A stretch of DNA of 5,350 bases from Eubacteriales Family XIII. Incertae Sedis bacterium (lineage in GTDB: Bacteria; Bacillota; Clostridia; Peptostreptococcales; Anaerovoracaceae). Below the pieces are notes generated by a model. It had not been told where the DNA came from, did not search any database, and was given only the letters and a program-made list of their open reading frames with translations. The stretch covers positions 1 to 5,350 of the forward strand of contig JAIRSA010000225.1 of NCBI GenBank assembly GCA_031255695.1, read 5' to 3'. This document shows positions 1 to 4,499 of this stretch, one piece after another. Positions within the stretch are counted from its first letter, which is position 1. Each line of letters begins with the position of its first letter. A program made the translations under genes and the position numbers.

Positions 1-1473
1 GCCATCGCCCGCCAGATCCTGAAGGAGATACGCGCCAGGCTGCAGTTCCTGGTGGACGTGGGCCTTGACTACCTCACGCTGGCACGCGCGGCAAGCAGCC
101 TCTCCGGCGGCGAGTCGCAGCGCATACGGCTGGCCACTCAGATAGGCTCCAGCCTCGTCGGCGTCATGTACATACTGGACGAGCCCAGCATAGGGCTCCA
201 CCAGCGCGACAACGCCAAGCTGCTCATGACGCTGAGGAGCCTGACGGATCTCGGCAACACCCTCATCATCGTCGAGCACGACGAGGATACGATGTACGCG
301 GCGGACCACATTATAGACATCGGCCCCGGCGCAGGCGTGCACGGCGGCGAGATTGTGGCCGAGGGCACGATCGACGACATAAAGGCCTCGGAGGGCTCCA
401 TAACCGGCCAGTACCTGACAGGCCGGCTGCGGATAGAGACCCCCAGCGAGCGGCGCCCCGGCAACGGCAAGTCCGTAAAGGTCATAGGCGCTGCCGAAAA
501 CAACCTTAAGGGCATTGACGTGAGCTTCCCGCTCGGCACCTTCACATGCGTCACGGGTGTGTCAGGCTCCGGGAAAAGCAGCCTCGTCAATGAGATCCTG
601 TACAAGCGCCTGGCCCACGACATCAACCACGCCAGGGGCCAGGCCGGCGCGCACCGGGGCATCGAGGGCATAGAGCACGTGGACAAGGTGATTGACATAG
701 ACCAGTCGCCCATAGGGCGGACGCCCCGCTCCAACCCCGCCACGTACACCGGGGTATTCACGCCGATACGCGACCTCTTCGCGAGCCTGCCCGAGGCGAA
801 AATGCGCGGCTACCAAAAGGGGCGGTTCAGCTTCAACGTGAAGGGCGGCAGATGCGAGGCCTGCAGCGGCGACGGCATCATCAAGATAGAGATGCACTTC
901 CTGCCCGACGTATACGTCCCCTGCGAGGTCTGCAAGGGCCGGCGCTACAACAGGGAGACGCTTGAGGTCAAATACAAGGGCAAGAACATATTCGACGTGC
1001 TGGACATGAACGTGAACGAGGCCGCCGAATTTTTCGCCAACATCCCGGTCATCATACGGCAGCTTGAGACCCTGCGCGAGGTCGGTCTGGGCTATATAAA
1101 GCTGGGGCAGCCCTCGACGCAGCTTTCGGGCGGGGAGGCGCAGCGCGTCAAGCTGGCGTCCGAGCTATCCCGGCGCGGTTCCGGCAAGACCGTCTACATA
1201 CTCGACGAGCCGACGACGGGGCTTCATTTCGCGGATGTGGATCGCCTCCTGTCCGTCCTGGACAAGCTTGTGGACAATGGCAATACCGTCATTGTCATAG
1301 AGCACAACCTTGACGTCATCAAGCGGGCCGACCATATCATAGACCTCGGCCCAGAGGGCGGCGACAAGGGCGGCGAGGTCATTGCCTGCGGGACGCCCGA
1401 AGAGATAGCCGCCGAGCCAAAATCTTATACGGGAGAATTCTTGAAAAAGGTTTTAAAACAGCACAGAATCTGA
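1..1473 (+). CDS. uvrA: UvrA, excinuclease ABC subunit A (C-terminal half, 5' end outside window)
   Basis: UvrA is the DNA-damage sensor of bacterial nucleotide excision repair: an ABC-type ATPase dimer that loads UvrB onto lesions. The frame is open from base 1 and gives 490 residues, about half of the usual ~940, so the start lies upstream. Seen in order: first ABC signature LSGGESQ (100-120), Walker B ending ILDEPS (Asp and Glu codons at 178 and 181), H-loop EHD (274-282), second Walker A GVSGSGKSS (556-582), a C-X2-C-X19-C-X2-C zinc module (Cys codons at 853, 862, 922, 931), second signature LSGGEAQ (1123-1143), second Walker B LDEPTTG, and H-loop EHN (1300-1308). The TGA stop is followed directly by an AT-rich inverted repeat. 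All key motifs in this half are intact, and the double-ABC order with the zinc module is diagnostic. The drug-resistance UvrA-like paralogues are a remote alternative. Confidence 0.97.
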   Translation, partial: AIARQILKEIRARLQFLVDVGLDYLTLARAASSLSGGESQRIRLATQIGSSLVGVMYILDEPSIGLHQRDNAKLLMTLRSLTDLGNTLIIVEHDEDTMYAADHIIDIGPGAGVHGGEIVAEGTIDDIKASEGSITGQYLTGRLRIETPSERRPGNGKSVKVIGAAENNLKGIDVSFPLGTFTCVTGVSGSGKSSLVNEILYKRLAHDINHARGQAGAHRGIEGIEHVDKVIDIDQSPIGRTPRSNPATYTGVFTPIRDLFASLPEAKMRGYQKGRFSFNVKGGRCEACSGDGIIKIEMHFLPDVYVPCEVCKGRRYNRETLEVKYKGKNIFDVLDMNVNEAAEFFANIPVIIRQLETLREVGLGYIKLGQPSTQLSGGEAQRVKLASELSRRGSGKTVYILDEPTTGLHFADVDRLLSVLDKLVDNGNTVIVIEHNLDVIKRADHIIDLGPEGGDKGGEVIACGTPEEIAAEPKSYTGEFLKKVLKQHRI

Positions 1474-1479
1474 TAAAAT
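1451..1479 (+). promoter_or_regulatory. Candidate extended -10 promoter overlapping the uvrA stop codon
   Basis: TAAAAT (1474-1479) is preceded by TG at 1471-1472, giving the TG-N-TAAAAT form of an extended -10 element. A weak -35 match, TTTTAA (1451-1456), lies 17 nt upstream inside the perfect palindrome GTTTTAAAAC (1450-1459). Transcription would start near 1486 and run through the 33-bp repeats into pncB. This is inference from consensus alone. AT-rich patches in GC-rich DNA match -10 elements easily, so confidence is low. Confidence 0.28.
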
Positions 1480-1497
1480 AATTCTTATATTATTTTA
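1474..1497. repeat. AT-only perfect inverted repeat after uvrA
   Basis: TAAAATAAT (1474-1482) and its exact reverse complement ATTATTTTA (1489-1497) flank a 6-nt centre, TCTTAT. The 9-bp arms contain no G or C, in striking contrast to the GC-rich surroundings. The repeat begins at the first base after the uvrA stop and ends one base before the tandem array. It overlaps the candidate -10 box, so it could be an operator. As RNA the stem would be weak, and it is not a typical intrinsic terminator. Confidence 0.6.
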
Positions 1498-1662
1498 ATG
1501 GCGTTCGGCTTTGGCATGCGGCGCCTGTAAATGGCGTTCGGCTTTGGCAGACGGCGCCTGTAAATGGCGTCTGGCTTTGGCACACGGCGCCCGGAAATGG
1601 CGTCTGGCTTTGGCTCGTGGCGCCTGTAAATGGCGTTCGGCTTTGGCTCGTGGCGCCTGTAA
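1498..1662. repeat. Five head-to-tail 33-bp tandem repeats
   Basis: Units are at 1498-1530, 1531-1563, 1564-1596, 1597-1629 and 1630-1662, with no gaps or length changes. The consensus is ATGGCGTTCGGCTTTGGC, then four variable bases, then GGCGCCTGTAA. The variable bases are ATGC, AGAC, ACAC, TCGT and TCGT in order. Units 3 and 4 have TCT instead of TTC at unit positions 7-9, and unit 3 ends CGGAA instead of TGTAA. A sixth copy starts at 1663 (ATGGCGT) and then diverges. Where units join, CGCC and GGCG can pair across a 7-nt loop. Read forward, each unit is a short ATG-to-TAA frame, but no ribosome binding site precedes the ATGs. It looks like an intergenic minisatellite of unknown role in the uvrA-pncB spacer. 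It is not a CRISPR, since the variable part is only 4 nt. Confidence 0.95.
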
Positions 1663-1663
1663 A

Positions 1664-1680
1664 TGGCGTGGGCCACGCCA
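1664..1680. promoter_or_regulatory. 17-bp perfect palindrome upstream of pncB (possible operator or stem-loop)
   Basis: TGGCGTGG (1664-1671) and CCACGCCA (1673-1680) are perfect reverse complements around a single G. As RNA this folds into a 7-bp GC-rich stem with a GGC loop. It starts within the truncated sixth repeat copy and ends 33 nt before the pncB ribosome binding site. No T-tract follows, so it is not an intrinsic terminator. The position suits an operator or leader structure, but no known NAD-regulator site is recognised in it. Confidence 0.45.
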
Positions 1681-1713
1681 GTATTAGCTGTAACGGAACC
1701 TCACGCTGACTGT

Positions 1714-1718
1714 GGAGG
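1714..1718 (+). promoter_or_regulatory. Shine-Dalgarno site that fixes the pncB start
   Basis: GGAGG lies 7 nt upstream of the ATG at 1726. It is the only good ribosome binding site in this spacer and selects 1726 over the in-frame ATG at 1663, which has none. Confidence 0.88.
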
Positions 1719-1725
1719 CAGGCGT

Positions 1726-3168
1726 ATGCGAGAAACCCAATCCAATATGACCATGCTCACCGACTTCTATGAGCTGACTATGATAAACGGCTATTTCGAA
1801 AGCGGGGTATCCGAGCAGATAGCGTATTTCGATCTGTTCTTCAGGTCTATACCGGACAAGGGCGGCTTCGCCATCGCCGCTGGGCTCGAACAGGCTATAG
1901 AGTACCTTCAGAACCTGAAATTTACGGCTAAAGACATCGAATTCCTGCGTACCAAGAAGATCTTCAAGGAGGGTTTCCTTGATTATCTGAGGAATTTCAA
2001 GTTTACATGCGATATGTGGGCAATACCGGAGGGGACACCGATCTTCCCCGGCGAGCCGCTGATAACGGTGAAAGGCCCCATCGCCCAGGCGCAGTTTGTC
2101 GAGACAATGCTCCTGCTGCTGATCAACCACCAGAGCCTCATTGCCACAAAGGCCAACCGCATAGTGCGGGCGGCCGGCGGCCGGGGCGTGATGGAGTTCG
2201 GCACACGCAGGGCGCACGGGGCATCCGCTGCGATCTACGGGGCGCGGGCCGCTTACATCGGCGGCTGCGTGGGGACCGCCTGCACCATTACCGATAGGGA
2301 TCATGGAATAGAATCCCTTGGCACCATGGCCCACAGCTGGGTGCAGATGTTCCCCAGCGAATACGAGGCTTTCAGGAAATATGCCGAGATATACCCCGAC
2401 AACTGCACGCTGCTCGTGGACACCTACGACGTGCTGAAGTCGGGCATACCGAACGCGATCCGCGTTTTCGGCGAGACCAACCCCAAGAAGATGGGGATCC
2501 GGATAGACAGCGGCGACATGACCTACCTCAGCAAGGCGGCCAGGAGAATGCTTGATGCGGCCGGGTTCAGCGAATGCTCGATAGTGGTCTCGAACTCGCT
2601 CGACGAATACGTGATCCGCGACGTGATCTCCCAGGGCGCCAAGATAGATTTCTTTGGCGTCGGCGAGCGGCTGATCACTTCCAAGTCCGATCCGGTCTTC
2701 GGCGGGGTCTATAAGCTGGCGGCGATGGATGTGGGCGGCGTATGCGTCCCCAAGATGAAGATCAGCGAGAATGTAGGCAAGATCACCATACCCGGATTCA
2801 AGCGCGTATTCCGGCTCTACAGCAAGCGCGACAACCGTGTGGTGGCCGACGTGATCGCGCTCAACCACGAGAGCATACCTGACGATGGGTATTTTGAGAT
2901 ATTCGATCCGGCCTTCACCTGGAAACGCAAGCGGCTGACCGATTTTTACGCCAAGGATCTGCGGGTGCAGGTCTTCGACAAGGGCAGGCGCGTCTACGAT
3001 TCGCCCGATATAGACAGCATACAGGCGTACTGCAAGGCGCAGATCGACACCCTATGGGAAGAGTCATTGAGGTTCGAGAACCCTCCCATCTATTATGTCG
3101 ATCTCTCAAGAGAGCTCTGGCACCTGCGCAGCAAGCTCATTGCCGAGTACAGCAGCGCATTCGAATAG
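1726..3168 (+). CDS. pncB: Nicotinate phosphoribosyltransferase
   Basis: This cytosolic enzyme makes nicotinate mononucleotide from nicotinate and PRPP with ATP hydrolysis, the first step of NAD salvage by the Preiss-Handler route. From the ATG at 1726 it has 480 residues, normal for the Bacillota-type family. Visible motifs: N-terminal MLTDFYELTM (residues 10-19), EFGTRRAHG from residue 157, YIGG then GT, GTMAHSW with the conserved active-site His at residue 203, LVDTYD, GIRIDSGD, SNSLDE, FFGVGERLITS and GVYKLA. The C-terminal family domain ends with a PPIYYVDLSRELWHLR tail. No motif is missing. The frame extends 21 codons further upstream to an ATG in the repeat remnant (1663), but the GGAGG site and family length favour 1726. 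It ends 58 nt before ilvE and may share a transcript with it. Pathway assignment is firm; regulation is unknown. Confidence 0.96.
   Translation: MRETQSNMTMLTDFYELTMINGYFESGVSEQIAYFDLFFRSIPDKGGFAIAAGLEQAIEYLQNLKFTAKDIEFLRTKKIFKEGFLDYLRNFKFTCDMWAIPEGTPIFPGEPLITVKGPIAQAQFVETMLLLLINHQSLIATKANRIVRAAGGRGVMEFGTRRAHGASAAIYGARAAYIGGCVGTACTITDRDHGIESLGTMAHSWVQMFPSEYEAFRKYAEIYPDNCTLLVDTYDVLKSGIPNAIRVFGETNPKKMGIRIDSGDMTYLSKAARRMLDAAGFSECSIVVSNSLDEYVIRDVISQGAKIDFFGVGERLITSKSDPVFGGVYKLAAMDVGGVCVPKMKISENVGKITIPGFKRVFRLYSKRDNRVVADVIALNHESIPDDGYFEIFDPAFTWKRKRLTDFYAKDLRVQVFDKGRRVYDSPDIDSIQAYCKAQIDTLWEESLRFENPPIYYVDLSRELWHLRSKLIAEYSSAFE
3067..3096 (+). promoter_or_regulatory. Weak promoter-like pair inside the end of pncB, upstream of ilvE
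   Basis: TTGAGG (3067-3072) and TATTAT (3091-3096) are separated by 18 nt, a fair match to a housekeeping -35/-10 pair. A short inverted repeat, GGTTC-GA-GAACC (3071-3082), sits between them. It could give ilvE its own promoter with a leader of about 120 nt. It lies wholly in coding sequence and could be chance. Confidence 0.17.
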
Positions 3169-3180
3169 TTATAGGGCAAG

Positions 3181-3205
3181 GCGTGGGCTTCTCCGATGCC
3201 CGCGT
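3181..3205 (+). other. Stem-loop in the pncB-ilvE spacer
   Basis: GCGTGGGC (3181-3188) can pair with GCCCGCGT (3198-3205) to form an 8-bp stem with two G-U pairs and a 9-nt loop, TTCTCCGAT. It lies 13 nt after the pncB stop and 9 nt before the ilvE Shine-Dalgarno. No T-run follows, so it is a poor intrinsic terminator. It may be an mRNA processing or stabilising structure, or may affect ilvE translation. Confidence 0.4.
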
Positions 3206-3214
3206 GCAGAAAGT

Positions 3215-3221
3215 GAGGTGA
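3215..3221 (+). promoter_or_regulatory. Shine-Dalgarno site that fixes the ilvE start
   Basis: GAGGTGA lies upstream of the ATG at 3227, with its GAGG core 8 nt away. It supports 3227 over the earlier in-frame ATG at 3095, which falls inside pncB. Confidence 0.85.
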
Positions 3222-3226
3222 TCTAT

Positions 3227-4294
3227 ATGCGCGACAAATTCCCCATTATGAAGACTTATGAGCCAAAACAGAAGCCAGATCCCGACAACCTGGAATTCGG
3301 GACAGTATTCACCGATCATATGTTCCTCATGGACTATGACGAGGCCGCCGGATGGTATGACGGCCGCATCGTGCCCTACAGCCCGCTGCGCCTTGACCCT
3401 GCAGCGGCCGTCCTGCATTACAGCCAGGAGATATTCGAGGGGCTCAAGACCTACAAGGCCCCGGACGGGGGCCTACGGCTGTTCCGCCCGGACATGAACG
3501 CCAAAAGGATGAACCGGTCGGCGGCTCGTGTCTGCATGCCGGCTATAGACGAAGGGCTCTTTGTCGACGCGATCAAGACGCTGGTCTCGCTGGAAGCCGA
3601 TTGGGTGCCCGACAAGCCCGGCACATCTTTGTATATACGGCCTTTCATGATCGCCACGGAGCCTTTCCTCGGCGTAAGGCCATCCAAGCAGTATATATTC
3701 TCGATAATCCTCTGCCCAGTAGGCCCCTACTACAAGGGCGGGATCGCGCCGACGAAGATATTTGTGGAAGATGAGTACGTGCGTTCCGTCGTTGGCGGCA
3801 CAGGCACCGCAAAAGTGGGCGGCAACTACGCCGCAAGCCTTAAATCCCAGGTCAAGGCCCATAGCCTAGGTTTCTCGCAGGTCCTGTGGCTTGATGGCGT
3901 TGAGCGCAGATATGTCGAAGAGATCGGCACTTCGAACGCCTTCTTCGTGATCGGCGGCGAGGTGTTCACCGCCCCCCTCGGCGGCAGCATATTGCCGGGC
4001 ATCACCAGGGACACCGCCATCACCCTGCTCAAGGATTGGGGGATCACGGTGCGCGAAGAGCGTTTCACCATCGATGAAGTGTACAAGGCCTTCGACGACG
4101 GCAAGCTTTCCGAGGTCTTCGCGACCGGCACCGCGACCGTGATCTCGCCCGTCGGCCATATGCGCTGGAAGGATAAGGAAATCGTTATAAACGGCGCCGA
4201 GATCGGCGAGCTGTCCCAGCGTCTTTACGATGGGATCACCGACATCCAGACTGGCGCTGCGGCAGACAAGTTCGGCTGGACCGTCGGCATCTGA
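3227..4294 (+). CDS. ilvE: Branched-chain amino acid aminotransferase, type II
   Basis: A cytosolic PLP enzyme that interconverts valine, leucine and isoleucine with their 2-oxo acids, using glutamate/2-oxoglutarate. It performs the last step of branched-chain synthesis. From 3227 it has 355 residues, the usual size for the Bacillus/Clostridium and eukaryote-like type II group and longer than the ~310-residue E. coli type. Visible motifs: HYSQEIFEGLKTY (64-76), FRPDMNAKRMNRSA (86-99), YIRPF (136-140), GGTGTAKVGGNYAAS (190-204) with the PLP-binding Lys at residue 196 (codon 3812-3814), EEIGTSN (231-237), LPGITRD, and a GTATVISPV segment. Nothing is missing. It lies between pncB and ilvB. The 58-nt upstream gap suggests co-transcription with pncB, and the ilvB partner downstream supports a branched-chain role over D-amino-acid transaminase, which lacks this motif set. 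Confidence 0.96.
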   Translation: MRDKFPIMKTYEPKQKPDPDNLEFGTVFTDHMFLMDYDEAAGWYDGRIVPYSPLRLDPAAAVLHYSQEIFEGLKTYKAPDGGLRLFRPDMNAKRMNRSAARVCMPAIDEGLFVDAIKTLVSLEADWVPDKPGTSLYIRPFMIATEPFLGVRPSKQYIFSIILCPVGPYYKGGIAPTKIFVEDEYVRSVVGGTGTAKVGGNYAASLKSQVKAHSLGFSQVLWLDGVERRYVEEIGTSNAFFVIGGEVFTAPLGGSILPGITRDTAITLLKDWGITVREERFTIDEVYKAFDDGKLSEVFATGTATVISPVGHMRWKDKEIVINGAEIGELSQRLYDGITDIQTGAAADKFGWTVGI

Positions 4295-4334
4295 GAGGCT
4301 GCGCAGGGAGGGGCGGCGCCATTCACGCGGCCTC
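4295..4334 (+). other. GC-rich stem-loop directly after the ilvE stop
   Basis: GAGGCTGCG (4295-4303) can pair with CGCGGCCTC (4326-4334), giving a 9-bp stem with one G-U pair and a 22-nt loop. The next bases are CAGCGATGG, so there is no T-tract and it is not a standard intrinsic terminator. The same 9-nt right arm recurs exactly at 4388-4396 in the second copy of the 22-bp repeat, so the left arm has two alternative partners. It may protect the ilvE mRNA 3' end or belong to a larger folded ilvB leader. Confidence 0.42.
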
Positions 4335-4401
4335 CAGCGATGGATGCCGCACGGCTGGCTGACTGGCAGGGCTGGCTGAGCCATTCACGCGGCCTCCAGC
4401 G
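4318..4401. repeat. Exact 22-bp direct repeat in the ilvE-ilvB spacer
   Basis: Two identical 22-bp copies lie at 4318-4339 and 4380-4401, 62 bp apart. Each begins GCCATTCACG and ends GCCTCCAGCG. The DNA between and after them is also repetitive: GGCTGGCTGA occurs at 4353-4362 and 4370-4379, and CTGGCAGGGC at 4363-4372 and 4457-4466. Sequence after the two 22-bp copies is only loosely similar, so this may be an old duplication or two members of a dispersed intergenic repeat family. No gene is visible in 4295-4499. Confidence 0.85.
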
Positions 4402-4447
4402 GCGTACCGCGCAGCAGGCTGGCCGCCCGTGCGCAGGCAGGCATCCA
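4341..4447 (+). other. Long-range imperfect inverted repeat in the ilvB leader region
   Basis: TGGATGCCGCACGG (4341-4354) is complementary to CCGTGC (4427-4432) plus GGCATCCA (4440-4447), leaving a 7-nt bulge, GCAGGCA, on the right side. This gives 14 base pairs closing a 72-nt region that contains the second 22-bp repeat. Within it, GCTGAGCC (4375-4382) can pair with GGCCTCCAGC (4391-4400) across ATTCACGC with two single-base bulges. It may be a structured leader RNA or a degenerate repeat element. It matches no riboswitch family I recognise. Confidence 0.35.
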
Positions 4448-4489
4448 CATGGCCGCCTGGCAGGGCGCAAATTGACGCGGATCAGGGAT

Positions 4490-4494
4490 AGGGG
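4490..4494 (+). promoter_or_regulatory. Ribosome binding site of ilvB
   Basis: AGGGG (4490-4494) lies 5 nt upstream of the ATG at 4500. It is a moderate Shine-Dalgarno match and supports this start, which also gives the family-typical N-terminus and puts the catalytic Glu at residue 47. Confidence 0.7.
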
Positions 4495-4499
4495 TAGAT

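Noticed and set aside
1498..1662. Tandem array considered as a CRISPR array.
   Set aside because: The variable part is only 4 nt in a 33-bp period; CRISPR spacers are about 26-50 nt, and no cas gene is present.
1485..1676. Minus-strand open frame of 63 codons with an 11-residue repeat (AIYRRHEPKPN-like) across the tandem array.
   Set aside because: The open frame follows automatically from a 33-bp repeat without a minus-strand stop. It starts with GTG, has no Shine-Dalgarno, and resembles no protein I recognise.
1663..1725. Start of pncB at the ATG of the sixth repeat copy, adding 21 residues.
   Set aside because: No ribosome binding site precedes it; GGAGG at 1714-1718 is ideally placed for 1726, which also gives the normal family length.
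1684..2868. Long minus-strand open frame (394 codons) opposite pncB.
   Set aside because: It is a shadow of the high-GC pncB reading frame, whose family motifs run throughout; the minus-strand product shows no recognisable motif.
3095..3226. Start of ilvE at an ATG inside pncB, adding 44 residues.
   Set aside because: The extra residues lie in the pncB 3' end and spacer and look unlike the family. Start 3227 has GAGGTGA and gives the standard 355 residues.
4398..4411. Sequence resembling the T-box antiterminator core (AGCGGCGTACCGCG versus AGGGTGGNACCGCG) upstream of ilvB.
   Set aside because: The TGGN bulge that binds the tRNA end is not preserved, and there is no terminator T-tract or recognisable specifier stem; likely chance in GC-rich DNA.
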